Shown: in pieces, positions 23,832-30,869 of the stretch
How the letters are laid out: every line of letters starts with the position of its first letter
How positions within the stretch are numbered: position 1 is the stretch's first letter
Assembly: GCA_964409905.1 (NCBI GenBank)
Contig: CAYPET010000022.1
Span: 1 to 33,932 of the forward strand
DNA from: JAGNRR01 sp964409905
GTDB lineage: Bacteria; Bacteroidota; Bacteroidia; Chitinophagales; Chitinophagaceae
Reading direction: 5' to 3'
DNA length: 33,932 nucleotides
Position numbers and translations under genes: made by a program
The notes under the pieces: generated by a model
The model's database searches: none
Seen by the model: only the letters and a program-made list of their open reading frames with translations
Told to the model about the DNA's origin: nothing

Positions 23832-25106
23832 CTACAAAAACTCGTGCCCGATATCTTTTCGAAAATACATTTCTTCAAAACAGATGTTATCAATTGTTTT
23901 ATAGCTTTTGTTTAATGCTTCTGGCAAGGATTGACCAAAAGAAGAAATAGCCAATACGCGCCCTCCATTGGTTTTTATTGCACCATCGCTTTCGATAGTT
24001 CCTGCATGAAAGACCAATGAATCATTGTCGTCACTTAACCCTTTTATGACCTTACCTTTTTGATAATCTTCTGGGTATCCGCCTGAGACAAGTATAACCG
24101 TTGTGCAATAATCCTTTTTGATGTTGATTTCGCACGAATTTAATTTTCTTTCGTTGGTTTTCTTGAATAAATCAACCAAATCATTGCCTAGGCGAGGTAG
24201 TATTACTTCCGTTTCGGGGTCACCCAGTCTGCAATTGTATTCAATGACGTATGGCTCGTCTTTTACTTTGATTAATCCAAAAAACACAAAACCAAAATAG
24301 TCGAAACCTTCTTGATGGATGCCTTGTATTGTAGGGGTTACAATTTTTTCTATAACTTTTTTCATAAAAGTATCATCGGCAAATGGTACAGGTGAAACGG
24401 CCCCCATTCCTCCTGTGTTCAATCCTGTGTCGCCTTCGCCAATGCGCTTATAATCTTTGGCACTGGGTAGCATGACAAAATCTTTACCATCCGTTAGGGC
24501 AAATACCGAAAGCTCAATGCCATCAAGGAATTCCTCAATAACTACTTTGGCCCCAGCTTGGCCAAATTTTGCATCTTGCAACATGCTTTTATAGGCTTCT
24601 TCAGCTTCCTGGTAAGTTGCGGCGATAATTACACCTTTACCGGCAGCCAAACCATCGGCTTTGAGCACAATGGGCAATTGTTGCTCACGGATATAAGCGA
24701 TGCCGTCATTATAGTTTTCGGCAGTGAATTCCTGATACGCAGCAGTGGGTATGCCATATTGTTGCATAAATTTCTTTGCAAATGCTTTGCTTCCCTCAAG
24801 TTGTGCACCGGCGGCAGAAGGCCCAATGATGTAAATGTGTTTGAGCAGTTCATCATTTTTGAAATAGTCATATATACCCAACACTAGTGGATCTTCCGGT
24901 CCGACAATCAACATTTCAATGTTATTTTCTAAACAAAATTGACCTATCGCTTTAAAATCGTTTAAACTCAGGCTGCAGTTTTTGCCGAGCATATTCGTTC
25001 CTGCATTGCCCGGAGCAATATAAAGCTGTGAGCACAAAGGGCTCTCAATAATTTTATAAGCCAATGCATGTTCGCGCCCGCCGCTACCCAAGAGAAGTAT
25101 ATTCAT
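23832..25106 (-). CDS. purD: Phosphoribosylamine-glycine ligase
   Basis: A 424-residue ATP-grasp enzyme that joins phosphoribosylamine and glycine in step two of purine synthesis. It opens 'MNILLLGSGGREHALAYKI' (G7-S-G-G-R-E-H13), followed by 'IVGPEDPLV', 'GPSAAGAQLEGSKAFAKKFM', the ATP-grasp stretch 'LPIVLKADGLAAGKGVIIA', and 'EYNCRLGDPETEVILPRL' near residues 290-306, which supplies metal and substrate ligands. 'TNGGRVLAIS' near the C-terminus is also family-typical. The length is normal. It diverges from the peptide transporter across a 75-bp gap. No purine riboswitch is visible. Confidence 0.97.
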   Translation of the reverse strand: MNILLLGSGGREHALAYKIIESPLCSQLYIAPGNAGTNMLGKNCSLSLNDFKAIGQFCLENNIEMLIVGPEDPLVLGIYDYFKNDELLKHIYIIGPSAAGAQLEGSKAFAKKFMQQYGIPTAAYQEFTAENYNDGIAYIREQQLPIVLKADGLAAGKGVIIAATYQEAEEAYKSMLQDAKFGQAGAKVVIEEFLDGIELSVFALTDGKDFVMLPSAKDYKRIGEGDTGLNTGGMGAVSPVPFADDTFMKKVIEKIVTPTIQGIHQEGFDYFGFVFFGLIKVKDEPYVIEYNCRLGDPETEVILPRLGNDLVDLFKKTNERKLNSCEINIKKDYCTTVILVSGGYPEDYQKGKVIKGLSDDNDSLVFHAGTIESDGAIKTNGGRVLAISSFGQSLPEALNKSYKTIDNICFEEMYFRKDIGHEFL

Positions 25107-25122
25107 AGTGTGTATTTCTAAT

Positions 25123-25137
25123 TGGCTAAAATAGCCA
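25123..25137. repeat. Hairpin/palindrome in the purD-peptide transporter divergent gap
   Basis: TGGCTA-AAA-TAGCCA, a 6-bp inverted repeat with a 3-bp centre, lies midway between the two divergent starts. On the minus strand its centre reads TATTTTAG, one mismatch from the -7 consensus, so it may overlap the purD promoter. On the plus side TAATTTTA (25168-25175), 6 nt before the transporter ATG, is a near match to a -7 box. Confidence 0.35.
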
Positions 25138-25181
25138 TTAAAGAATTTTATCCTTATCTTGCTCGGATAATTTTATAAACT

Positions 25182-26798
25182 ATGGAAGATATGAATACCA
25201 AGAGTATTGAAGCTCAATCAGCTAACCATCCTAAGGGTCTTTACGTTCTGTTTTTTACTGAAATGTGGGAGCGTTTTGGCTACTATCTTATGTTGGGCAT
25301 ATTCTCATTATACATGCTGGATCCATGGGTAAAAGGAGGAATGGGTTTTGACAATGCGTCAAAATCGGACATCTATGGAACCTATTTGGGGCTGGTTTAT
25401 TTAACACCATTTCTTGGAGGCCTCTTGGCAGATCGTGTGTTTGGGTATCGAAAATCTATCGTTGCGGGCGGCTTGCTGATGGCTGCCGGTTATTTGACCT
25501 TGTCAATACATAGCATTCAAACATTCTATATTGCCTTAGCGTTAATCATATTGGGTAATGGTTTTTTTAAACCGAATATATCCACCTTATTAGGTAACCT
25601 TTATAATAAGGATGAATATAAAATGAACAAAGACGCAGGTTACAATATATTTTATATGGGTATCAATATAGGTGCCTTTGTATGCAATTTTGTAGCAGCC
25701 TTTATGCGCAATAATTATGGTTGGAACTGGGCTTTTATAGCAGCCGGTGTAGGTATGATTATTGGTGTAATTATCTTTATTTCCGGGTCTAAAAATGTGA
25801 AGGAAGCTGATGTGCTTAAGCCACTGGAGAAAGGTGATTTGTCAACAGGTAAGATACTTGGTTTTACTTTGTTGCCAATGATTGTATTCGGCGTATTGGG
25901 CTATTTAATTCCTGGAAATTTATTAGGTACGGATACAAACGATGCTTTTATACTCGGTTGTATACCTGTGGTGGCATTTTATATTTACCTCTATTTTACA
26001 GCTAACGAAAATGATAAAAGACCAATAGGCGCTTTGCTTGCTGTATTTGCTTGTTTGGTAATTTTCTGGGCCGTATTTCATCAGAACGGAGATGCATTGA
26101 CGGTTTGGGCACGTGATTATACAGAGCGCACTATGCCACAGGCTATTGAAGGATTTACAGAGCCTCTTGGTATGGTAGAGACTGTAACCAATGAAGGAGC
26201 TTCCACTGATAAAACAGCGGCGGCCTATTTTAATAACGTAGACCCTGCACGTATGCCTGCTGAGGGAAAATCCTTAAAACTAATATCTACTGAGTTATAC
26301 CAATCCATTAATCCATTCTGGGTGATTTTGTTAACCCCCGTTGTAGTTGGTTTTTGGGGTTTCTTACGTCGTAGAAAAAAAGAGCCTACTACTGCTACCA
26401 AAATTGCCATTGGGTTGGTTATTACGGCCTTGTCAGCCTTGGTTATGGTGGGCGCTGTTATGGCCACTAACGACCTAAGCGCCAAAGCTAGCAGTTGGTG
26501 GCTGATTGCTTCTTATGGCGTGATTACGCTTGGCGAATTGTGCTTGTCGCCTATGGGCTTGTCATTAGTTTCTAAGCTCAGTCCGCCAAGAATTACGGCG
26601 CTTATGATGGGTGGTTTCTTTTTATCGACTTCTATAGGAAATAAATTATCCGGTATGCTCTCCGGACTATGGGAAACCTTTGAATCGAAGCAAAACTTTT
26701 TCTTAATGAACTTTGGCTTAGCGATGGGCGCTGCGCTTATGCTATTCTTATTGCTTCGCTATTTGAATGCTGTAATGCGCGAGAAGAACATTTACTAA
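25182..26798 (+). CDS. POT/PTR family proton-dependent oligopeptide transporter
   Basis: A 538-residue inner-membrane protein with about 12-14 hydrophobic segments. The POT signature E27-x-x-E30-R31-F32-x-Y34-Y35 ('FTEMWERFGYYLML') couples proton binding to transport. 'GNGFFKPNISTLLGNLY' and 'AGYNIFYMGINIGAF' form the second PTR block, and 'GELCLSPMGLSLVSKLSP' near the C-terminus is also family-typical. A polar stretch of roughly 60 residues (about 315-375) interrupts the C-terminal half, seen in many Bacteroidota members. It should import di- and tripeptides with protons. It is the first gene of a possible unit with alkD. ATG at 25191 is an alternative start. Confidence 0.93.
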   Translation: MEDMNTKSIEAQSANHPKGLYVLFFTEMWERFGYYLMLGIFSLYMLDPWVKGGMGFDNASKSDIYGTYLGLVYLTPFLGGLLADRVFGYRKSIVAGGLLMAAGYLTLSIHSIQTFYIALALIILGNGFFKPNISTLLGNLYNKDEYKMNKDAGYNIFYMGINIGAFVCNFVAAFMRNNYGWNWAFIAAGVGMIIGVIIFISGSKNVKEADVLKPLEKGDLSTGKILGFTLLPMIVFGVLGYLIPGNLLGTDTNDAFILGCIPVVAFYIYLYFTANENDKRPIGALLAVFACLVIFWAVFHQNGDALTVWARDYTERTMPQAIEGFTEPLGMVETVTNEGASTDKTAAAYFNNVDPARMPAEGKSLKLISTELYQSINPFWVILLTPVVVGFWGFLRRRKKEPTTATKIAIGLVITALSALVMVGAVMATNDLSAKASSWWLIASYGVITLGELCLSPMGLSLVSKLSPPRITALMMGGFFLSTSIGNKLSGMLSGLWETFESKQNFFLMNFGLAMGAALMLFLLLRYLNAVMREKNIY

Positions 26799-26829
26799 GG
26801 CAACTACCTTTCGCCTTTAAAAACATAAA

Positions 26830-26870
26830 ATTCTAATAGGGAGGAGTTTAGAATGTATTTCTATGAGTGA
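26830..26870 (+). promoter_or_regulatory. Leader hairpin with Shine-Dalgarno loop and five-codon ORF before the alkD-like gene
   Basis: ATTCTAA (26830-26836) pairs perfectly with TTAGAAT (26848-26854) around an 11-nt loop holding GGGAGGAG (26839-26846), the only extended Shine-Dalgarno sequence I see in the window. Six nt after it an ATG at 26853 opens a five-codon ORF (MYFYE) whose TGA at 26868-26870 overlaps the alkD-like start at 26863. A near-match -7 box, TACCTTTC, is at 26805-26812. It could be a translational control element, or a weak terminator of the transporter gene, since the stem has only one G-C pair and GTATTTCT follows. Confidence 0.35.
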
Positions 26871-27543
26871 TACATATTTGGAAGAGCATATTGCCAAAAT
26901 GCATCAAATATTTCATCAGCATAGTAATGCGGAGGATGCACGCCAGATGAAATCCTATATGAAGGAGCATTTTGATTATTTTGGTATTAAAACAGGTCCT
27001 CGCCGTTTATTAACCAAAGAGCACAATGGCACTTTGGACATGCCGGCTGCCAGCCTTTTACGTTTTGTTCAAATATGTTTAAGTTATCCTGAGCGTGAAA
27101 TGCACCATTATGGATTAGATACAGTGGCAACATATAAAAAACATTTTACCACCGATACCCTTCAAATTGTAGAGTATTTTACTGAACATTCTGCCTGGTG
27201 GGATACCGTTGATATGAGCAATTCTTATATAAACTATCCTATTTTTATTAAGAACACTTTATTGTTGGAAAAAAAGGCAATAGAATGGTCGGAGGATCAA
27301 AATATGTGGAAAAGAAGATTGTCTATCATAGCGCAGCTCAAATTTCGGTTGGCAACCAATACGGCACTTTTGGAAAAAGTAATCTTTGCCAATTTAAACT
27401 CGCGTGAGTTTTTTATTAATAAGGCTATCGGCTGGGCACTCAGAGAGTATGGAGCATATAATGCACCATGGGTGCTGGATTTTGTGGCACGCACACCCTT
27501 ACAAACGTTAAGTAAAAGAGAGGCTATCCGAAAGTTGGTTTAA
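26863..27543 (+). CDS. AlkD-type DNA alkylation repair protein
   Basis: A 226-residue all-helical HEAT-like repeat protein. Visible AlkD features are 'YFGIKTGPRRLLTKEH' near residue 40, W112-W-D114-T-V-D ('HSAWWDTVDMSNSYINYPIF') with the catalytic-site Asp, N147-M-W-K-R-R152, and 'FINKAIGWALREYGAYNAPWVLDFV' near residues 184-208. AlkD removes positively charged N3- and N7-alkylpurines from DNA without flipping the base. The length matches Bacillus AlkD. The gene lies 64 bp after the peptide transporter, behind the unusual leader described above. Its stop overlaps that of the convergent microprotein gene by 3 to 4 bp. Confidence 0.9.
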   Translation: MSDTYLEEHIAKMHQIFHQHSNAEDARQMKSYMKEHFDYFGIKTGPRRLLTKEHNGTLDMPAASLLRFVQICLSYPEREMHHYGLDTVATYKKHFTTDTLQIVEYFTEHSAWWDTVDMSNSYINYPIFIKNTLLLEKKAIEWSEDQNMWKRRLSIIAQLKFRLATNTALLEKVIFANLNSREFFINKAIGWALREYGAYNAPWVLDFVARTPLQTLSKREAIRKLV

Positions 27544-27641
27544 TCATCTTTTGGTTTGTTTAGCTTGATGATAAGATAGGCAACTCCTACAAGTAGATGA
27601 AGGAGAATTAGAATAAAAACAAATTTGGCAATTCCGTTCAT
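27540..27641 (-). CDS. 33-residue membrane microprotein downstream of cbpM
   Basis: A short open frame on the minus strand: ATG at 27641, TAA at 27542-27540. The product begins MNGIAKFVFILILLHLLVG, continues VAYLIIKL and ends NKPKDD, which is one hydrophobic helix of about 20 residues with a short polar start and a basic-then-acidic tail, like many bacterial membrane microproteins. It starts 12 nt after the cbpM stop on the same strand and fills the gap up to the convergent alkD-like stop exactly. Position, composition and fit make it a plausible gene; conservation has not been tested. I do not recognise a family. Confidence 0.55.
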   Translation of the reverse strand: MNGIAKFVFILILLHLLVGVAYLIIKLNKPKDD

Positions 27642-27653
27642 GACTATTTCTTA

Positions 27654-27956
27654 TTAAAAAAGCTCACTATCCAAATGCCGTAAATGATTGCGCAATTTTT
27701 TTATTTCTTCTTGTTGCAGTTCAATACGTTCCAACAAATTGAGCACAACGTCAATACCCTCAGAGTTTAGCTGCAATTCTTTATGTAAACGAATGATCCG
27801 TTCAAAATTATGTAAACTTGTATGAGGCAAGCATTTGACTTGCTGGTATTCAACCAGTTTTATAAGGCCGGCGTCTTGCAAATTTTCAATAAACAAGCTT
27901 GTTACCTCATAATGAGTACAAATAGTATCTATGGAAATATAGTTTTTAGCTGCCAT
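27654..27956 (-). CDS. cbpM: Chaperone modulator CbpM
   Basis: A 100-residue MerR-like protein. 'ISIDTICTHYEVTSLFIENLQDAGLI' forms a helix-turn-helix-like start, followed by 'IIRLHKELQLNSEGIDVVLNLLERI', as in CbpM, and a C-terminal coiled coil 'QQEEIKKLRNHLRHLDSEL'. In E. coli CbpM binds the J-domain of CbpA and blocks its stimulation of DnaK. The length matches (E. coli 101). The ATG lies within the end of the DnaJ-like gene (11-bp overlap), the same gene order as cbpA-cbpM elsewhere, so regulation of that J-protein is the natural inference. Confidence 0.88.
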   Translation of the reverse strand: MAAKNYISIDTICTHYEVTSLFIENLQDAGLIKLVEYQQVKCLPHTSLHNFERIIRLHKELQLNSEGIDVVLNLLERIELQQEEIKKLRNHLRHLDSELF

Positions 27957-28860
27957 GATTTTTTAAGTTTCGAAGTTTTTGAAATAGTTCTTTTTCCGCT
28001 GCTGACAATTGCTCTGGTAGCAGAATGTCGTATGTAATGATTAAATCACCATAATCACCATCTTTGTTGTACTTGCTGAACCCCTTGCCTTTTATCTTTA
28101 CTTTTTTACCATTTGGTGTGCCTGGGCTAACTTTCAGTTTTACGGGTCCATGCAGCGTATCGACGGTAATCGTTCCGCCAAGTATTGCCGTGTATAAATC
28201 TAATGGTACTTTTCGAAAAAGATGCTCTTTTTCTCTTGTGTAAGGCGTTTCGTTTATCACGTGGAAGGTAATAACCAAATCGCCGTTGGGACCACCATTG
28301 ATTCCCGCTCCACCTTTGGCTTTTAATCTGAGGGATTTACCATCTTCAATACCTGCAGGTATGGTAAAGCGTATTTTCTTTTCTCCTACTTGAATAAGCT
28401 GGGTATTTTTATGTAAAACATCCAGCAGCGAAACTTGCATATCGGCATGGATATCTTGACCTTTGAACCTCACTCGCTGACTATCACCACGTGGGTTTTG
28501 TTGGTTAAACATGGACTGGAAGAAATCCGAGAAATCCTGCTCATTGTAATTGGGATTGCTACTGTATCCGCTGTTAGCAGAACTTCTTTGACCTCGAGAG
28601 CGTTGTTGTTGTTGCTGTTTTTCTATCTCCTCTGCATGTTTCCAATCTTTGCCGTATTGGTCATATTTTTTTCTGTTTTCGGGATTACCTAAAACCTCGT
28701 TGGCCTCATTAAGTTCTTTAAATTTCTTTTCCGCTTCTTTGTCGCCCGGGTTTAAATCAGGGTGATATTTTCGAGCTAGTTTACGATAGGCTTTTTTTAT
28801 TTCCTCTTCAGAAGCCGTTTTGCTTACACCCAGTGTTTTGTAATAATCAATAAATGCCAT
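27946..28860 (-). CDS. cbpA: CbpA-like DnaJ-family co-chaperone
   Basis: A 304-residue J-domain protein without the zinc-finger region, as in CbpA (306 residues in E. coli). The J-domain is residues 1-70, with H33-P-D35 and 'YRKLARKYHPDLNPGD'. A flexible Gln/Arg/Ser-rich linker (about 80-125, including KQQQQQR) follows, then two beta-sandwich substrate-binding domains with 'GKSLRLKAKGGAGINGGPNGDLVI' and 'GTPNGKKVKIKGKGF', and a dimerisation tail. It delivers clients to DnaK and stimulates its ATPase. cbpM overlaps its 3' end by 11 bp and the microprotein follows. A -7 box lies 22 nt upstream of the ATG; no heat-shock operator was seen. Confidence 0.92.
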   Translation of the reverse strand: MAFIDYYKTLGVSKTASEEEIKKAYRKLARKYHPDLNPGDKEAEKKFKELNEANEVLGNPENRKKYDQYGKDWKHAEEIEKQQQQQRSRGQRSSANSGYSSNPNYNEQDFSDFFQSMFNQQNPRGDSQRVRFKGQDIHADMQVSLLDVLHKNTQLIQVGEKKIRFTIPAGIEDGKSLRLKAKGGAGINGGPNGDLVITFHVINETPYTREKEHLFRKVPLDLYTAILGGTITVDTLHGPVKLKVSPGTPNGKKVKIKGKGFSKYNKDGDYGDLIITYDILLPEQLSAAEKELFQKLRNLKNHGS

Positions 28861-28882
28861 CTCTATTAATTCGGTCTTGTGT

Positions 28883-28890
28883 CAAATTTA
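28883..28890 (-). promoter_or_regulatory. -7 promoter box for the cbpA-cbpM unit
   Basis: The minus strand reads TAAATTTG, exactly TAnnTTTG, 22 nt before the ATG at 28860. No TTG is seen at -33 spacing. Confidence 0.5.
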
Positions 28891-28973
28891 CCCAATCTTG
28901 AATAACTTTTTGGGATAGTTCTGCCGTAATTCAACAATAACATTTCCTAAAAATACTTCATGATGCTATATGC

Positions 28974-28981
28974 TATCTTTG
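28974..28981 (+). promoter_or_regulatory. -7 promoter box for mnmA
   Basis: TATCTTTG matches TAnnTTTG exactly and ends 5 nt before the GTG at 28987. It falls inside the longer frame open from 28960, which supports the GTG start and implies a leaderless or nearly leaderless mRNA. Confidence 0.55.
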
Positions 28982-28986
28982 CCGTT

Positions 28987-30084
28987 GTGAGTAAAAAAGG
29001 TAAAGTTTTGGTAGCAATGAGTGGCGGTATAGATAGTACCGTAGCCGCGCTTATGCTAAATGCTGAAGGGTATGAGGTGATCGGCATTACCATGAAAACA
29101 TGGGATTATGCCACCAGCAATGCAAATGGCAAAGAAACAGGATGCTGCAATGTGGATAGTTTTAATGATGCGCGTAAAGCAGCTGTAGAAAATGGTTTCC
29201 CTCATTATATTTTAGATATACGCTCCGAGTTTGGCGATGCCGTTATAGAAAATTTTATTGACGAATACCTGGCAGGTAGGACTCCCAATCCTTGTGTGAT
29301 GTGTAACACCCATATTAAATGGCAGGCTTTGCTAAAGCGCGCCGATGCCCTGGGGTGTGATTATATCGCTACAGGTCATTATGCCAAAGTACGCGAGGAA
29401 AATAAGCGATTTATCATTTCTAAAGGGCTGGATGAAAACAAAGATCAAAGCTATGTGCTTTGGGGCTTAACCCAAGATTGTTTAAGCCGAAGCATTTTTC
29501 CATTGGGTGGTTTTGAAAAATCTGCAATTCGACAGATGGCCCTTGATTTTAGATATCCAGAACTGGCTAAGAAAAACGAGAGTTACGAAATATGTTTTGT
29601 GCCGGATAATAACTACCGCAATTTTTTGAAAAAGAATGTGGTAGGATTAGAAGAGCAAGTTGCCGGAGGCAATTTTGTTGATACTGCCGGTAATGTTATT
29701 GGCCAACACAAGGGATATCCATTTTATACTATTGGTCAGCGGAAGGGGCTTGAAATAGCTTTTGGGCATCCGATGTATGTTACCGATATCGATGCCTCCA
29801 GCAATACTGTAACTTTAGGGCAAGAAGATGAATTGAATAGATTGCGCATGGAGGTTGGTCAGCTGAATTTTGTAAAATATTCATCCTTTGGTGGCGAAAT
29901 GGAGGCTAAAGTAAAAATACGTTACAAGGATGATGGTGCCATGGCGCTTGTAAAAGATGTGGAAGGAGGTGCTCATGTCGAATTTCATCATGCTGTTAAA
30001 GGTGTTGCGCCAGGCCAATCAGCTGTCTTTTATGATGGTGACGATGTAATAGCCGGAGGCATCATCACAAAGTCATATTTGTAA
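28987..30084 (+). CDS. mnmA: tRNA-specific 2-thiouridylase MnmA
   Basis: A 365-residue ATP-dependent enzyme that puts sulfur at position 2 of the wobble uridine (U34) of tRNA-Lys, -Glu and -Gln. The PP-loop S12-G-G-I-D-S17 activates the uridine. The catalytic pair is Cys103 ('NPCVMC') and Cys203 ('YEICFVPD'). 'DSFNDARKAA' and 'YTIGQRKGLEIAFGHPMYV' are family-typical. The GTG at 28987 is chosen because VSKKGKVLVAMSGG is the normal start of MnmA and a -7 box precedes it; nine extra residues from 28960 would cover the promoter. The sulfur relay partner is not in the window. The lipoprotein gene follows after 41 bp. Confidence 0.96.
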   Translation: MSKKGKVLVAMSGGIDSTVAALMLNAEGYEVIGITMKTWDYATSNANGKETGCCNVDSFNDARKAAVENGFPHYILDIRSEFGDAVIENFIDEYLAGRTPNPCVMCNTHIKWQALLKRADALGCDYIATGHYAKVREENKRFIISKGLDENKDQSYVLWGLTQDCLSRSIFPLGGFEKSAIRQMALDFRYPELAKKNESYEICFVPDNNYRNFLKKNVVGLEEQVAGGNFVDTAGNVIGQHKGYPFYTIGQRKGLEIAFGHPMYVTDIDASSNTVTLGQEDELNRLRMEVGQLNFVKYSSFGGEMEAKVKIRYKDDGAMALVKDVEGGAHVEFHHAVKGVAPGQSAVFYDGDDVIAGGIITKSYL

Positions 30085-30125
30085 TTTTTGTGTTTGGTTT
30101 GCGCCAAAACAATTATTTTTAGGTT

Positions 30126-30860
30126 GTGAACTTTTTGCCTGTCAAGCTTATTTTGTTGATTACATCAGTCACGTTGTTTTTATCGGCGTGTCAAAAACAA
30201 GTTATACAAAACCCTCCAAGCAATTTAGGATGGGATTATCAACCTCTTGAAAAAGGTCATTATATTATTTACGACGTTGACTCCATTATTTTTGATGACT
30301 TCAAAAAATCTGTTGATACAGTGCGCTTGGAGATAAAAGACGAAATTGGCGATGAATTTATTGATGATCAAGGACAGTCTGCTTTTTATGTAAACCGCTA
30401 TGTACGAAAAACAAGTACTGAACCTTGGAAAATGAATTTGGTTTACTACATATCCAAAGACCCTTACAAATTGCTATGGACCGAGAATAACTTAAGGTAT
30501 ATAAAAATGGTTTACCCCGTAAAGCTCAATAAGAAATGGTTTGGGAATGCCTATTTGGCCAGCCAAACAAACGATGAACTGAGGTGGTTAGATGGTTGGG
30601 AGTATCGCTATACCGATGTTTTGGTGCCATTTAACACAGGTATTAAAGAGTATGATGAAACTCACATTATAGATCAAGCGAATGTTATAGAAGGTTCACC
30701 CGATAATCCTGATGCCTACAGTGCGCGAACATATTCAAGAGAAGTTTTTGCGCCCAATGTGGGCATGGTTTATAGAGAAGTGACCCGCTGGGAATATCAA
30801 ACTACAGTCCAATTTAGAAAAGGATTTACCACCATATTTAAAGCCAAAGAAAATAATTAA
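30126..30860 (+). CDS. Lipoprotein of unknown function
   Basis: A 244-residue protein starting at GTG 30126. Residues 1-21 form a lipoprotein signal with the lipobox L-S-A-C22, so Cys22 should be acylated and the protein anchored to a membrane. The mature part is beta-rich and acidic, with aromatic-rich strands ('GWDYQPLEKGHYIIYDVDSIIFDDF', 'GMVYREVTRWEYQT'). No catalytic motif is apparent. It resembles a group of uncharacterised Bacteroidota lipoproteins of similar length whose conserved start runs 'YFPLEKGNYWIYEVDSI'. It lies 9 bp before the T9SS subtilase gene and is probably co-transcribed with it. A near-match -7 box, TATTTTTA, is at 30114-30121. A link between the two proteins is only suggested by position. 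Confidence 0.75.
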   Translation: MNFLPVKLILLITSVTLFLSACQKQVIQNPPSNLGWDYQPLEKGHYIIYDVDSIIFDDFKKSVDTVRLEIKDEIGDEFIDDQGQSAFYVNRYVRKTSTEPWKMNLVYYISKDPYKLLWTENNLRYIKMVYPVKLNKKWFGNAYLASQTNDELRWLDGWEYRYTDVLVPFNTGIKEYDETHIIDQANVIEGSPDNPDAYSARTYSREVFAPNVGMVYREVTRWEYQTTVQFRKGFTTIFKAKENN

Positions 30861-30869
30861 TTATCTTTT

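Noticed and set aside
24558..24887. Plus-strand frame of 109 codons opposite purD
   Set aside because: Antisense to a certain gene; no recognisable protein features.
28590..28625. Short GTT/GCT triplet repeats as a possible microsatellite or variable locus
   Set aside because: They encode the Gln-rich linker of the DnaJ-like protein, are short and imperfect, and in-frame changes would be tolerated there anyway.
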